Positions 50,902 through 61,585 are shown, numbered from the stretch's first letter. The stretch is DNA of 64,000 nt from Ethanoligenens sp047722935 (GCA_047722935.1 JBDNZS010000006.1:1-64000), one strand, 5' to 3'. Notes: generated by a model not told the origin, from the sequence alone. Numbers and translations are program-made.

Positions 50902-52608
50902 ATGAAACAGCAATCAACTTCCAAAGGGTTTGCCATTTTAAGTGTGTCCACCATGCTGATTAAGGTGTTGGCGCTGGTGTATCTGCCCATTCAATCGGCA
51001 GTTATGCACGACTACGGCAACGGCATTATTGCGGCGGGAATGTATTTATATACATTTATTTATTCATTGACCAATGTCGGACTGCCGAGCATCATCTCCA
51101 AAATGGTGGCCGAGCGCTCGGCTTTGGGCGATTACCGCAGCACGCAACGTGTTCTTCGATGTGCCTCCATCATCTTGGGGGTCTTGGGTCTTTGCGCCAC
51201 GCTGTTTACGTATCTGGGTGCTGGGGCTTTAGCGGATTACGTGGCATTTCCAAAAGAGGCCGTACTGATGTTTCAGGTGATTGCGCCTACTTTTTTGTTT
51301 TCCTGTGTGTCGTGTGCGTTGCGCGGCTATTTTCAAGGGCGGCAGAACATGGTGCCCACCGCGATCGCGCAGTTGCTGGAACAATTGGTTAATACGGTTT
51401 TTACCGCCTTGTTTATCTGGCTGTTGTTTAATGTGGCCAAACACGCGAGCACAGATCCGCAAATACCGTATATCTTTGGTGCTGCCGGATCGTCGGTCGG
51501 CACCGTGCTTGGCGCCATTGCTTCCGCGCTGTTTTTGAGTTATTTGTTCACCGTGCTGTTTCGTGAGCAGCGTCATCGCGAGTTAAAAGAACAAACGTAT
51601 GACGGGCCAGTGCTGTATAACCGGGATATCTACCGGGAAATCACACGGTACGCCATTCCGGCAGTCATCGGTTCGTTTGCGGCCAACGCTCCCGGCCTGA
51701 TTGATGCATTTACCTGCAAACGAAGCCTCATGCAAAGCGGATTGTCTGACTTTGTGGCAAGCGGCCTGTATGGGGTGTACTCCACGCAGTTCAGCCGCCT
51801 GTTTACGGTGGCAATTGGGTTTACCAATCCATTGGTTATCACAATGGTGCCAGCAATTGCGTCCGCATTGGCGGTGCAAAACCACAAGCTGTTCCGCCAT
51901 CGGCTGACGGAAAGTTACAAGCTGGTCTATATGCTGATGATCCCAATTGTGTTCGGCATGATGTTCCTCGCAAAACCGACGATTACATTGGTCTTTTTCC
52001 ATCGGAACAATGGGTCGGATTTGATCGTTTTCGGTGTCTGGACGGCGGTGCTTTCCGTTATTGCCGCTGTACAGTCCGGCTTGCTGCTGGCTGGCGGTGC
52101 GCCGTTGGCAGGCCCGTTGAACACTATCATTGGCATGATTCCAAAGATTTTGTGCAATGTATTGCTGATTCCGCTCCATGCGGTCAATATCAAGGGCGCT
52201 ATCATTGGCAACGCCATGGGCTGGCTGATAACGATCATACTCAATGACCGCGTGGCCCGTCAGCGTCTGCATGTCGGCTCCTGTGGGCTGCGCAGTCTGC
52301 GCGCACCAGTATTCGGTTCGGCGGTGATGGGGCTGGCGTGCTGGGGAATTTATTCCGCGCTGTACTTACCGTTTGCGCCGCGTCATTCCACGCAGATCAA
52401 TATCGCCGCCAATGATGCAGCACTGTTGATAACCGTTGTGGCCGGTATTTTCATCTACTTCTCAGTCATGATAAAGATTGGCGGCGTGACGGCTCAGGAC
52501 ATCACCAAATTGCCGCTGGGCACCCGGTTGCTGCGCCTGCTGCGTAAGATCCCGTTTTTAAAAGAAAACTTGCGTCCAAAACCGTTGGGAGAAAATAAGG
52601 GCGAATAA
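50902..52608 (+). CDS. SpoVB-like polysaccharide flippase (MOP superfamily)
   Basis: 568-residue membrane protein with about 14 hydrophobic helices. The N-terminus (FAILSVSTMLIKVLALVYLP) and the SLTNVGLPSIISKMVAE stretch match the SpoVB/MurJ-like group that moves lipid-linked precursors across the membrane. SpoVB acts in spore cortex formation in Bacillus; a role in cell-wall precursor export is equally possible. CGGGGAAC precedes the ATG. A short hairpin at 52613-52647 follows. Confidence 0.88.
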   Translation: MKQQSTSKGFAILSVSTMLIKVLALVYLPIQSAVMHDYGNGIIAAGMYLYTFIYSLTNVGLPSIISKMVAERSALGDYRSTQRVLRCASIILGVLGLCATLFTYLGAGALADYVAFPKEAVLMFQVIAPTFLFSCVSCALRGYFQGRQNMVPTAIAQLLEQLVNTVFTALFIWLLFNVAKHASTDPQIPYIFGAAGSSVGTVLGAIASALFLSYLFTVLFREQRHRELKEQTYDGPVLYNRDIYREITRYAIPAVIGSFAANAPGLIDAFTCKRSLMQSGLSDFVASGLYGVYSTQFSRLFTVAIGFTNPLVITMVPAIASALAVQNHKLFRHRLTESYKLVYMLMIPIVFGMMFLAKPTITLVFFHRNNGSDLIVFGVWTAVLSVIAAVQSGLLLAGGAPLAGPLNTIIGMIPKILCNVLLIPLHAVNIKGAIIGNAMGWLITIILNDRVARQRLHVGSCGLRSLRAPVFGSAVMGLACWGIYSALYLPFAPRHSTQINIAANDAALLITVVAGIFIYFSVMIKIGGVTAQDITKLPLGTRLLRLLRKIPFLKENLRPKPLGENKGE

Positions 52609-52671
52609 TATGACAGCCTCTGTTCCAACAAGTGAAACGGAGGCTGTACAGCAGTATAAAAACAATGCGGA

Positions 52672-53649
52672 TTAACGGCGCAGGCTGTCTTGAATGCAAA
52701 AACCGGAATGGGTTTTCCGGGCAAACCAGATTTCCTCGACGTTGAACGTTTTCCCTTTCAGATAGTTGAGCGGCCCTGCGTCTGTGGAAAAGGCAAAGGT
52801 GGTCTGATAGGCGTAGAGTGCCTGATATCGCAGCTTATATGGACGGTTGCACTCGTTATCACCGTATTTGCTGTCACCCAGCAGCGGATGCCTGATGTGT
52901 GCAAACGCTGCGCGGATTTGGTGTGTACGTCCGGTTACCAGCTCCACCTCCAACAGGGAGAGCGCGCCTTGTTCATCCAGCACATGGTATTTGGTGACGG
53001 CGGTCAGCCCATTTGGCATCGGGTGGTCATACACGTGTACTTTCTTTTGGGCCTCATCCTTGACTTGATAGGTTGTGAGCGTGCCGTTTTTCTCTTTTAG
53101 ATGCCCATGCATGATACATAAATAACGTTTGCGTACTTCCCGCACCTTGATTTTTTCGTTGAGGATGCGCAGAGCGGGTGCATTTTTTGCAGCCAGAACA
53201 ATGCCGCCGGTGTTGCGGTCGATGCGGTTGCAGAGAGCGGGCGCAAAGCTGTTTTCCTGTTCAGGATCATATTCACCGCGTTCATAAAGCAGATGCTGGA
53301 TGCGTCCAATCAATGTATCCGGTGAGCCGGATTCATCCTCGTGCACGACCAGCCCGGGCTTTTTGTCCACGATCAGAATATTTTCGTCTTCATATAAAAT
53401 TTCAACGTGCGTGGGCGCATCCAGAAAAGTGGGCGCCTTTGCCTCGAAAAATTCGTCGTTGACATAAAGTTCTACCAGACTGTCCACGGTCAGGCGCTGT
53501 GAAATGGCCGTGCGTTTGCCGTCTACCTTAATGCGTTTGAGACGGATATATTTATACAGCAGACTTTTTGGGAGGCAGGGCGCGACTTTTGCAACAAACT
53601 TGTCTACGCGCATACCGGCGTCGTTTGCTCCAATGGTAAATGCTTTCAC
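52672..53649 (-). CDS. RluA-family rRNA pseudouridine synthase
   Basis: 325-residue enzyme with an N-terminal S4 RNA-binding domain (residues about 13-75) and the RluA-type catalytic domain. The motif NRIDRNTGGIVLAAK contains the catalytic Asp, and ELVTGRTHQIRAAFAH is the second family motif. The exact target uridine (RluC- or RluD-like) cannot be assigned. GGAGAACC lies before the start; the gene is convergent with the flippase. Confidence 0.92.
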   Translation of the reverse strand: MKAFTIGANDAGMRVDKFVAKVAPCLPKSLLYKYIRLKRIKVDGKRTAISQRLTVDSLVELYVNDEFFEAKAPTFLDAPTHVEILYEDENILIVDKKPGLVVHEDESGSPDTLIGRIQHLLYERGEYDPEQENSFAPALCNRIDRNTGGIVLAAKNAPALRILNEKIKVREVRKRYLCIMHGHLKEKNGTLTTYQVKDEAQKKVHVYDHPMPNGLTAVTKYHVLDEQGALSLLEVELVTGRTHQIRAAFAHIRHPLLGDSKYGDNECNRPYKLRYQALYAYQTTFAFSTDAGPLNYLKGKTFNVEEIWFARKTHSGFCIQDSLRR

Positions 53650-53797
53650 GGGGGTTCTCCTTTAAATGGCGTTCAGTTTCGGGCATATAGATATAGTATA
53701 CCATGTTTCGGCGTCGCGCGGTACTTTTCAAATAGACTCTTTTTTGGTATGATAAGGGTAGCAGCGGGTATTGCAAAGGCAGCGAGGGGAACATCCA

Positions 53798-54526
53798 GTG
53801 AAAACAACTGACAAAAATGCGCACGAAGGGCACCGCGAGCGGCTGAAATCCCGATTTGCGGCGGAGGGGATTGACCATTTTGAGCCGCACGTCATTTTGG
53901 AAATGATCCTCTTTTATGCGCTGCCCCGGCGGGATACCAACGAACTCTCTCATCGGCTGTTGGACGCATTCGGTGGTTCGCTGTCCAATGTGCTCGACGC
54001 CCCATTGGAAGAACTGCAAAAGGTCAAAGGCATCGGGGAAAACGCCGCAATCCTTCTCAAATTATTTCCGGAAGTGTGCCGCCGTTACTTGATGGATCTC
54101 AGTGATGCGGGCCGCATTGTCAAGGATTCGGAGGATGCCGCCAAATACTTGCTGCCGTTCTTTATGGGACGTACCAATGAGATTGTTGCGCTGATGTGCA
54201 TTGATGGCAAAGGGAAAGTGCTGTTCTGCGGGCAGGTGTTTGAGGGCAGTGTGAACGCCGCGTCGGTCAGTGTGCGCCGCATTGTGGAAATCGTGGTGCA
54301 TTATGCCGCCACCGACGTGATTCTGGCGCACAATCATCCGGGCGGCATCGCGGTGCCATCCGGTGAGGATGTCCGCGTGACCGAACAGGTGGCAAACGCG
54401 CTGCACACGGTCGGCATCCGTTTGCTCGACCACCTGATTATTGCAGGCAAGGATTGGGTTTCTCTCGCTGCAACGCCGACAACCAACAAGTTGTTTGCCG
54501 CACGCGACGGGTTTGTAGTTTTTTGA
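53798..54526 (+). CDS. radC: RadC / JAB-domain protein
   Basis: 242-residue RadC-family protein. The N-terminal helix-hairpin-helix part (LEELQKVKGIGENAAILLKLF) is followed by the JAMM/MPN+ metal motif E...HNHPGG-x10-D (AHNHPGGIAVPSGEDVRVT). Function is unresolved in the family; a DNA repair role is not proven. GTG 53798 follows GAGGGGA at 7 nt. Confidence 0.9.
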   Translation: MKTTDKNAHEGHRERLKSRFAAEGIDHFEPHVILEMILFYALPRRDTNELSHRLLDAFGGSLSNVLDAPLEELQKVKGIGENAAILLKLFPEVCRRYLMDLSDAGRIVKDSEDAAKYLLPFFMGRTNEIVALMCIDGKGKVLFCGQVFEGSVNAASVSVRRIVEIVVHYAATDVILAHNHPGGIAVPSGEDVRVTEQVANALHTVGIRLLDHLIIAGKDWVSLAATPTTNKLFAARDGFVVF

Positions 54527-54659
54527 ATTTTGCCTGCACGCCGGTTTGTTTTGTGCTATACTATTCCCATAGGCATTTGCTGTTTTGATGCGGCCGCAGG
54601 TTGCGCGAGGGCGCGTTTCGCGGACTCCGCGCATGTTGTTCTGCCCAGGAGGGCTTTCT

Positions 54660-56693
54660 ATGGATACCTTTCATCTTGTATCTCCTTATCAGCCAACCGG
54701 CGATCAGCCCCAAGCCATTGAGCAGCTTGTAAATGGCGTGCTGCGCGGCGATCAGGCACAGACACTGCTGGGTGTGACTGGTTCGGGCAAGACGTTTACA
54801 ATGGCAAATATCATTGCAAAAGCGAATCGTCCTGCCTTGGTATTGGCGCACAACAAGACGTTGGCCGCACAGCTTTGCAGTGAGTTCAAGGAGTTTTTTC
54901 CGGATAACGCCGTTGAGTATTTCGTGAGTTATTACGACTATTATCAGCCGGAGGCATATGTACCCTCAACGGACACCTATATTGAAAAAGACAGCGCGAT
55001 CAACGATGAAATTGATAAATTGCGCCACTCTGCCACATCGGCGCTGTCGGAGCGGCGGGATGTTATCATCGTGGCATCGGTATCCTGTATCTACAACCTC
55101 GGTGACCCAATCGATTACCGAAGCATGGTGATTTCGTTGCGTCCGGGAATGCAGAAGGACCGCGACGAGGTGCTGAAAAAACTGGTTTCCCTGCAATACG
55201 AGCGCAATGACGTGAATTTTGTGCGCAACAAGTTCCGTGTGCGGGGGGACGTGGTGGAAGTGTTCCCGGCATATTCAGGTGAAAGCGCGGTGCGCATTGA
55301 ATTTTTCGGCGATGAGGTGGAACGCATCACGGAGATCAGTACCGTGACCGGCGAAGTCAAAGGCGTGTTGGGGCATATTGCCATCTATCCGGCATCCCAT
55401 TATATTGTGGCACCGGAAAAAATCATTCCTGCGATTGCGGATTTGGAGCAGGAACTGGAGGAGCGGGTCAAATGGTTTAAAGCGCACGATAAACTGCTGG
55501 AGGCACAGCGCATTGAACAGCGCACCAAATACGATCTTGAAATGCTGCGGGAAATCGGGTTTTGCAGCGGGATCGAAAACTATTCACGTGTGCTGCTGCG
55601 CCGTCCGCCGGGCAGTACACCGTGTACGCTGCTTGATTATTTTCCGGATGACTATCTGCTGTTTGTGGACGAGTCCCATGTCACATTGCCGCAGGTGCGC
55701 GGGATGTCGGCGGGCGACCGTGCGCGCAAGCAGACACTGATTGACTTTGGCTTCCGATTGCCGTCTGCGCTGGACAACCGTCCGCTCAATTTTACCGAAT
55801 TTCTTGACCATGTCCATCAGGCTGTTTTTGTGAGCGCGACCCCCGGCGAATTTGAACGCGAGGAAAGTGCCCAGATCGTGGAACAGGTCATCCGCCCAAC
55901 CGGCCTGATCGATCCGGAGGTGCAGGTGCGGCCCACCGATGGACAAATCGACGATCTGCTTTCGGAAATCAATCAGCGGGTCGAACGGCATGAACGCGTA
56001 TTGGTCACCACGCTGACCAAAAGGATGGCGGAAGACCTGACACGCTATTTCGACGGTATGGGTGTGAAAGTACGCTACATGCACCACGACATCGAGGCCA
56101 TTGAGCGGATGGAGATTATTCGCGATTTGCGGTTGGGTGAGTTCGATGTGCTGGTGGGCATTAACCTGTTGCGTGAGGGACTGGATATTCCGGAAGTTTC
56201 GCTGGTGGCAATTTTGGACGCGGACAAAGAGGGATTTCTGCGCAGCGAAACGTCTTTGGTGCAGATTATCGGGCGGGCGGCGCGGAATGCCAACGGCATC
56301 GTCATCATGTATGCCGACCATGTCACGCCCTCCATGGAACGCGCCATTGAGGAAACGGATCGCCGCCGCGGTATTCAGACAAAATATAATACGGAACACG
56401 GCATCACGCCAAAAACGATTGTCAAGGATGTGCGTGACATCATTGAGATTTCCTCTAAGGATGATACGCAGGATCGTAAATCGTTCAAGAAGTTATCCAA
56501 ACCGGAGCGCGACAAGATCATCCGCAAGCTGAGTACCGAGATGAAAGAGGCTGCGCGGATGCTTGAATTTGAGCAGGCGGCGTTCCTGCGTGACAAGATC
56601 AAAGAATTGCGCGGCGAAGGCACCGGCGTGGAGGAAAAACCCAAAACCAAGAAAGCATCCGGGTCGCGTAAACGCAAAGGACAGGCATCTTGA
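54660..56693 (+). CDS. uvrB: Excinuclease ABC subunit B
   Basis: 677-residue damage-verifying helicase of nucleotide excision repair. Walker A is GVTGSGKTFT, the beta-hairpin is in SYYDYYQPEAYVPSTDTYI, and the helicase motifs DESH and QIIGRAARN are present. The C-terminal UVR domain near residues 625-660 contacts UvrA and UvrC. ATG 54660 follows AGGAGG; the upstream in-frame ATG at 54585 is not used. uvrA lies 0.9 kb downstream with one gene between. Confidence 0.96.
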   Translation: MDTFHLVSPYQPTGDQPQAIEQLVNGVLRGDQAQTLLGVTGSGKTFTMANIIAKANRPALVLAHNKTLAAQLCSEFKEFFPDNAVEYFVSYYDYYQPEAYVPSTDTYIEKDSAINDEIDKLRHSATSALSERRDVIIVASVSCIYNLGDPIDYRSMVISLRPGMQKDRDEVLKKLVSLQYERNDVNFVRNKFRVRGDVVEVFPAYSGESAVRIEFFGDEVERITEISTVTGEVKGVLGHIAIYPASHYIVAPEKIIPAIADLEQELEERVKWFKAHDKLLEAQRIEQRTKYDLEMLREIGFCSGIENYSRVLLRRPPGSTPCTLLDYFPDDYLLFVDESHVTLPQVRGMSAGDRARKQTLIDFGFRLPSALDNRPLNFTEFLDHVHQAVFVSATPGEFEREESAQIVEQVIRPTGLIDPEVQVRPTDGQIDDLLSEINQRVERHERVLVTTLTKRMAEDLTRYFDGMGVKVRYMHHDIEAIERMEIIRDLRLGEFDVLVGINLLREGLDIPEVSLVAILDADKEGFLRSETSLVQIIGRAARNANGIVIMYADHVTPSMERAIEETDRRRGIQTKYNTEHGITPKTIVKDVRDIIEISSKDDTQDRKSFKKLSKPERDKIIRKLSTEMKEAARMLEFEQAAFLRDKIKELRGEGTGVEEKPKTKKASGSRKRKGQAS

Positions 56694-56726
56694 CCGATTC
56701 GTGATTTGACAGAAAGTTGTGGTGGC

Positions 56727-57518
56727 ATGAAAACAATCCATTGCGTGGCTGCTGTTGCAATTGCCGGTTTGCTGTTATTGACAGGATGCGGTATACGCAA
56801 TCAAGCGCTGTCTCCTAAAAATGAGCGTACCAAGACGTTTGCACAATCGGCGCAATTGCAGGACGGCGTCACGGTTATGGAAGCCGGGACTTCTGTTGGG
56901 GATATGACCGTAGGTTATGGGTCCAACCAGGCGGTGGAACTTCAGGCGAACGTAAAAGCCAATCATGGCATTTCCGTGTCGGATTCCAATGAATTGCTTG
57001 ACTTGACGGATTTTGTACTGTCACAGGCCGGCGGCAAGCTGACGGTGGCAGTGCAGAACCGCAAGACTCATACGGATATGTGGAAGTGGATCAAGGCCAA
57101 CCGGCCGAACACGGATTATTCAGTCGATTTGCAGCTGATTGTGCCGCAGACGTTGCATGTATTCCGGTTAAATACGAAAGTGGGCGATATCCGCACGGAG
57201 GCCTTGAGTGGTGTGGTCAACGCGCAGGCCGATGTGGGGGATGTGGATGTTGAAAATTCCGTTTTTTCAGGTAACAGCGTGCTGCAGGCGCGAGTGGGCG
57301 ATGTGGATTGCGGATTTATGGCTGCACTTGCCGGCAACGGTACACTGAAGCTGCGCAGCGATGTGGGAGATGTCAAGATTCGGACACAGGACGGTACCCT
57401 ACAGTCCCGGAACGAAACGACAACCGTCACGGGAGCAGCTTTGTCGGGGACGCTTTTGCCCGGTCTGTCGCTGGACGCTTCCTCGCGCGTAGGGGACGTA
57501 TCTGTATCCAAGTACTAA
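56727..57518 (+). CDS. Lipoprotein with DUF4097-like VGD repeats
   Basis: 263-residue secreted lipoprotein. The signal peptide ends in the lipobox LLTGC (Cys21). The mature part has six V-G-D-[VIM] turns (for example SVGDMTVGY, KVGDIRTEA, DVGDVDVEN, RVGDVDCGF, DVGDVKIRT, RVGDVSVSKY) spaced about 15-40 residues apart, the pattern of the DUF4097/DUF4098 beta-helix. No enzyme motif is present. It sits between uvrB and uvrA, but no repair role is implied. Confidence 0.82.
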   Translation: MKTIHCVAAVAIAGLLLLTGCGIRNQALSPKNERTKTFAQSAQLQDGVTVMEAGTSVGDMTVGYGSNQAVELQANVKANHGISVSDSNELLDLTDFVLSQAGGKLTVAVQNRKTHTDMWKWIKANRPNTDYSVDLQLIVPQTLHVFRLNTKVGDIRTEALSGVVNAQADVGDVDVENSVFSGNSVLQARVGDVDCGFMAALAGNGTLKLRSDVGDVKIRTQDGTLQSRNETTTVTGAALSGTLLPGLSLDASSRVGDVSVSKY

Positions 57519-57571
57519 GTTTTGCGTCACAAGGCGCTTTCATCGTATCATAGACCGGAGGGGAAAACCGT

Positions 57572-60439
57572 ATGCCTAAAAACACCATTTATATCAAAGG
57601 CGCGCGCGCGCACAATCTCAAAAATGTCGATTTAGAACTGCCGCGCGATAAACTCATTGTTTTCACCGGTCTTTCCGGCAGCGGGAAATCCTCGTTGGCA
57701 TTTGATACCATCTATGCCGAGGGACAGCGCCGATATGTGGAATCGCTGTCCTCGTATGCCCGCCAGTTTTTGGGACAGATGGACAAACCGGATGTCGATT
57801 ACATCGAGGGTTTGTCACCGGCAATTTCCATTGACCAGAAAACCACATCCAATAACCCGCGTTCCACGGTTGGAACGGTGACCGAGATTTATGATTATCT
57901 GCGCCTGCTGTATGCGCGGGTTGGCATTCCGCATTGCCCGGTATGCGGACGGGAAATCAAGCAGCAGACCATTGACCAGATTGTCGATCAGGTTCTGGCA
58001 TTGCCGCAGGGAACCAAGATTCAAATTCTGGCTCCGGTTGTGCGCGCGCGCAAGGGAGAACACCAGAAGGAATTTGAAGCGGCGCGCCGCGGTGGCTTCG
58101 CCCGTGTGCGGGTGGATGGCAGCTTGTATGACTTGACGGAAGAAATCAAGCCGTCCAAAAATCAAAAGCATAACATTGAGATCGTGGTGGACCGTCTGGT
58201 GGTCAAATCGGAAGTGCGCGCTCGACTGGCGGATTCGCTGGAAACCGCGACCGGTCTGTCCGGCGGACTGGCGATTGCGGATGTGGTGGACGGGGAGGAA
58301 ATTCTGTTTTCGCAGAATTACGCCTGCCCGGAGCATGGCATCAGCATGGAGGAACTGTCACCCCGCATGTTTTCGTTTAATAACCCATACGGCGCGTGCG
58401 AGAGCTGCGGCGGACTGGGTTTTCAGATGAAGATCGACCCGGCGCGCATCATTCCTGACAAAAACCGCAGCATTGAGGGCGGCGCGGTACAGGCCAGCGG
58501 ATGGAATGCACTGGACGGCGGCTCCATTTCACATATGTATTATATCGGGCTGGCGGAGCATTATGGATTCTCACTTTCCGTGCCGGTTAAGGACTTGCCC
58601 CAAAAGGCGCTGGATGTGATTCTGTACGGCACTGGTGAAGAAAAAATCACCTTGCGTCGGGAGGGTGCGTTTGGTTCCGGCACGTTCCATGCCCCGTTTG
58701 AGGGCGTGGTGAACAACCTTGAGCGCCGGTACAAAGAAACACAGAGCGATTGGATGCGCGCTGAAATTGAAGGCTGCATGACACGCGAACCTTGCCCAGC
58801 CTGCCACGGCGCCCGTTTGAAGCCGGAAATTCTGGGGGTGACGGTTGGCGGCATCAATATTGATGCATTCTGCCGGCTGTCCATTACGAAGGCACTGGCG
58901 TTTCTGGACACGTTAACGCTAACAGAGAAAGAACAGCTGATTGCCGGTCGTATCCTAAAAGAAGTGCGCGAGCGGTTGGGCTTTTTGAAAAATGTCGGAC
59001 TGGAATACCTGACGCTTTCCCGCACGGCGGCGACGCTGTCGGGCGGTGAGAGCCAGCGCATCCGGCTTGCCACGCAGATTGGTTCCTCACTGGTGGGCGT
59101 GCTGTATATTCTGGACGAACCGAGTATTGGGCTGCATCAGCGCGATAATGACAAGCTGCTGGCAACATTGCGGCACCTGCGGGATATTGGTAACACGCTC
59201 ATCGTCGTCGAGCACGATGAGGACACGATGTACGCCGCCGACTGGGTTGTAGATGTCGGCCCCGGTGCGGGGGTGCACGGCGGCAATATTATTTGTGCCG
59301 GTACGGTGGAGGACATCAAGGCCTGCCCCGATTCGATTACAGGACAGTATCTCTCCGGCGTGAAGAAAATTGAAGTGCCGGAAGCCCGCCGAAAAGGCAA
59401 CGGAAACGAACTGGTGGTTAAGGGCGCGAAAGAAAACAACTTGAAGGGCATCCGTGTCAAAATTCCGCTGGGTACGTTCACCTGTGTGACAGGGGTGTCC
59501 GGCTCGGGAAAAAGCTCGCTGGTCAATGAAATTATCCACAAGCGCTTGGCTGCCGAACTCAACGGGGCAAAGACGCGCCCCGGCGCGCACAGCGGAATGA
59601 CCGGCATTGAATATCTGGATAAAGTCATTGATATCAATCAGTCGCCCATTGGACGCACACCGCGCTCCAATCCCGCAACGTATACCGGAGTGTTCACGGA
59701 TATCCGCACGTTGTTTGCTTCTACGCAGGATGCGAAAATGCGCGGTTATTCCGCCAGCCGGTTCTCATTTAATGTCAAAGGCGGACGGTGCGAGGCCTGC
59801 CAAGGCGACGGCATCATTAAAATTGAAATGCATTTTCTGCCGGATGTGTATGTGCCATGCGATGTCTGCAAAGGTCACCGCTATAACCGTGAAACCCTTG
59901 AGGTCAAATACAAGGGTAAAAGCATTTATGACGTATTGGAAATGACGGTGGAAGAGGGGCTGGCGTTTTTTGAAAACGTGCCGCGTATCCAGCGGAAGCT
60001 GCAAACGCTGTTCGATGTCGGCTTGGGTTATGTGAAGATCGGACAGCCTGCCACCACCTTGTCCGGCGGTGAAGCACAGCGTGTGAAATTGGCGACCGAA
60101 TTGGCGCGCCGTTCCACCGGCAAAACCATCTATATCCTTGATGAGCCGACCACCGGACTGCATGTGGCCGATGTACACCGGTTGATTGATGTATTGCAGA
60201 AGCTGGTGGACGGCGGCAACACGGTTTTGGTTATCGAACATAATCTGGATGTCATCAAAACGGCGGATCATCTCATCGACCTCGGGCCGGAAGGCGGAGA
60301 CGGCGGCGGGACGCTGGTGGCATCCGGTACGCCGGAGGAAGTGGCCGCTTGTCCGGCATCCTATACCGGCCAGTATTTGAAAAAAGTTCTGCCGCTGCCC
60401 GTTTCCACGGCGCAAGCGAGCGAGAATGCACAAATGTGA
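57572..60439 (+). CDS. uvrA: Excinuclease ABC subunit A
   Basis: 955-residue damage-recognition ATPase of excision repair. There are two ABC modules: Walker A GLSGSGKSSL near residue 32 and GVSGSGKSSL in the C-terminal half, with signatures TLSGGESQRI and TLSGGEAQRV. Zinc sites are seen in CPVCGREIK, CPACHGARL and CEACQGDG...CDVCKG. PIGRTPRSNPATYTG is a UvrA marker. GGAGGGG precedes the ATG. Confidence 0.97.
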   Translation: MPKNTIYIKGARAHNLKNVDLELPRDKLIVFTGLSGSGKSSLAFDTIYAEGQRRYVESLSSYARQFLGQMDKPDVDYIEGLSPAISIDQKTTSNNPRSTVGTVTEIYDYLRLLYARVGIPHCPVCGREIKQQTIDQIVDQVLALPQGTKIQILAPVVRARKGEHQKEFEAARRGGFARVRVDGSLYDLTEEIKPSKNQKHNIEIVVDRLVVKSEVRARLADSLETATGLSGGLAIADVVDGEEILFSQNYACPEHGISMEELSPRMFSFNNPYGACESCGGLGFQMKIDPARIIPDKNRSIEGGAVQASGWNALDGGSISHMYYIGLAEHYGFSLSVPVKDLPQKALDVILYGTGEEKITLRREGAFGSGTFHAPFEGVVNNLERRYKETQSDWMRAEIEGCMTREPCPACHGARLKPEILGVTVGGINIDAFCRLSITKALAFLDTLTLTEKEQLIAGRILKEVRERLGFLKNVGLEYLTLSRTAATLSGGESQRIRLATQIGSSLVGVLYILDEPSIGLHQRDNDKLLATLRHLRDIGNTLIVVEHDEDTMYAADWVVDVGPGAGVHGGNIICAGTVEDIKACPDSITGQYLSGVKKIEVPEARRKGNGNELVVKGAKENNLKGIRVKIPLGTFTCVTGVSGSGKSSLVNEIIHKRLAAELNGAKTRPGAHSGMTGIEYLDKVIDINQSPIGRTPRSNPATYTGVFTDIRTLFASTQDAKMRGYSASRFSFNVKGGRCEACQGDGIIKIEMHFLPDVYVPCDVCKGHRYNRETLEVKYKGKSIYDVLEMTVEEGLAFFENVPRIQRKLQTLFDVGLGYVKIGQPATTLSGGEAQRVKLATELARRSTGKTIYILDEPTTGLHVADVHRLIDVLQKLVDGGNTVLVIEHNLDVIKTADHLIDLGPEGGDGGGTLVASGTPEEVAACPASYTGQYLKKVLPLPVSTAQASENAQM

Positions 60440-60535
60440 ACGTAATAAATGATGAATGCCATGCATAGCATCAAGTGAGAAGACCGGGTTGGACGGGCAC
60501 TGGTTACCGTTTTCCCGGCAGACAAAGGAACCAAC

Positions 60536-61411
60536 ATGTTTGAATGTTTTTGCTGCCCTGTTTGTGGGCAGGCGTTGATTCAAGAGGGCCAAACTCTGCG
60601 TTGCTCCGCTGGACACAGTTTTGATATCGCTTCCGGCGGCTATGTGAACCTTTGGGTGACTAACCGCACCCATGCAGGGGACAGCAAAGGAATGGTGACC
60701 GCAAGACATCGCTTTTTGGAGAGCGGCGCATATGGGTTTTTGCTGAATCGCCTTTGCGCTGACGCAGCCGCGTTTTTGCGAGAACGGGATGTGGAAAAAC
60801 CGCTCGTTGTAGATGCCGGATGCGGTGAGGGATATTATACCGCGGGTATTGCCGCACATCTCCACCGGAAAGGGATTGCCGCACAGGTCGCTGGGGTGGA
60901 TATTTCCAAGGCTGCCGTGCGCACCGGCGCCAAACGCGGGGAGGACATCTCCTTTGCGGTGGCAAGCCTGTTTAGATTGCCGTTATTTCCTGCCAGCGCT
61001 GATATTGTCCTCAGCGTATTTGCACCGGTTTGCGGCGCGGAATGCGCCCGTGTTCTGAAACCGGGCGGTCTGCTCTGCATTGTTTCGCCCGGTCCTAAAC
61101 ATTTGTTTGGGCTGAAGGAGATTTTGTACGAAAATCCTTATGAGAATCCTCCGAATACGTATTATCTGCCCGGCTTTACACAGGCTACACAGTTTTCCGA
61201 AAAGCGGGAGATATTGGTGCGCGGCAGTCAGATGAACGATTTGTTTGCAATGACGCCGTATTACTGGAAAACGCCTGCGGATGCCTCTGCCCGGCTGGTA
61301 CACTTGCCGACACTGTGTACGTCACTTGATTTTCATGTGGATGTTTACCAAAAGCTGGAAGATGTCGAGGGGGAATCGCCCTCCTGCGCGTTATCCATGT
61401 ATAACCCATAA
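60536..61411 (+). CDS. RlmA-type 23S rRNA guanine-N1 methyltransferase
   Basis: 291-residue SAM-dependent enzyme with an N-terminal zinc finger (Cys7, Cys10, Cys23, His27) and SAM-binding VVDAGCGEGYYTAG. The stretch HSFDIASGGYVNLW is the RlmA/TlrB marker. These enzymes modify G745 or G748 of 23S rRNA; TlrB-type members affect tylosin resistance, but that cannot be claimed here. Confidence 0.88.
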   Translation: MFECFCCPVCGQALIQEGQTLRCSAGHSFDIASGGYVNLWVTNRTHAGDSKGMVTARHRFLESGAYGFLLNRLCADAAAFLRERDVEKPLVVDAGCGEGYYTAGIAAHLHRKGIAAQVAGVDISKAAVRTGAKRGEDISFAVASLFRLPLFPASADIVLSVFAPVCGAECARVLKPGGLLCIVSPGPKHLFGLKEILYENPYENPPNTYYLPGFTQATQFSEKREILVRGSQMNDLFAMTPYYWKTPADASARLVHLPTLCTSLDFHVDVYQKLEDVEGESPSCALSMYNP

Positions 61412-61585
61412 GGAATCTGCTTATTATTTGTCAAAAATGTTGGGAATAATAAAAAAACACTTGCATCGTGGTGAGGGCTGCGTTACAATAAGTTACAGTG
61501 TTGTAACGGAAATGTAATGATTGTGATCGCTTTTTGTTCACTCACATTGTTTTGACAAATTTTAAATAGAGTCTGGATTGGTTAT

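Noticed and set aside
52613..52647. Terminator after the SpoVB-like gene
   Set aside because: An 8-bp stem exists, but neither side has a T-run; recorded only as a possible weak structure.
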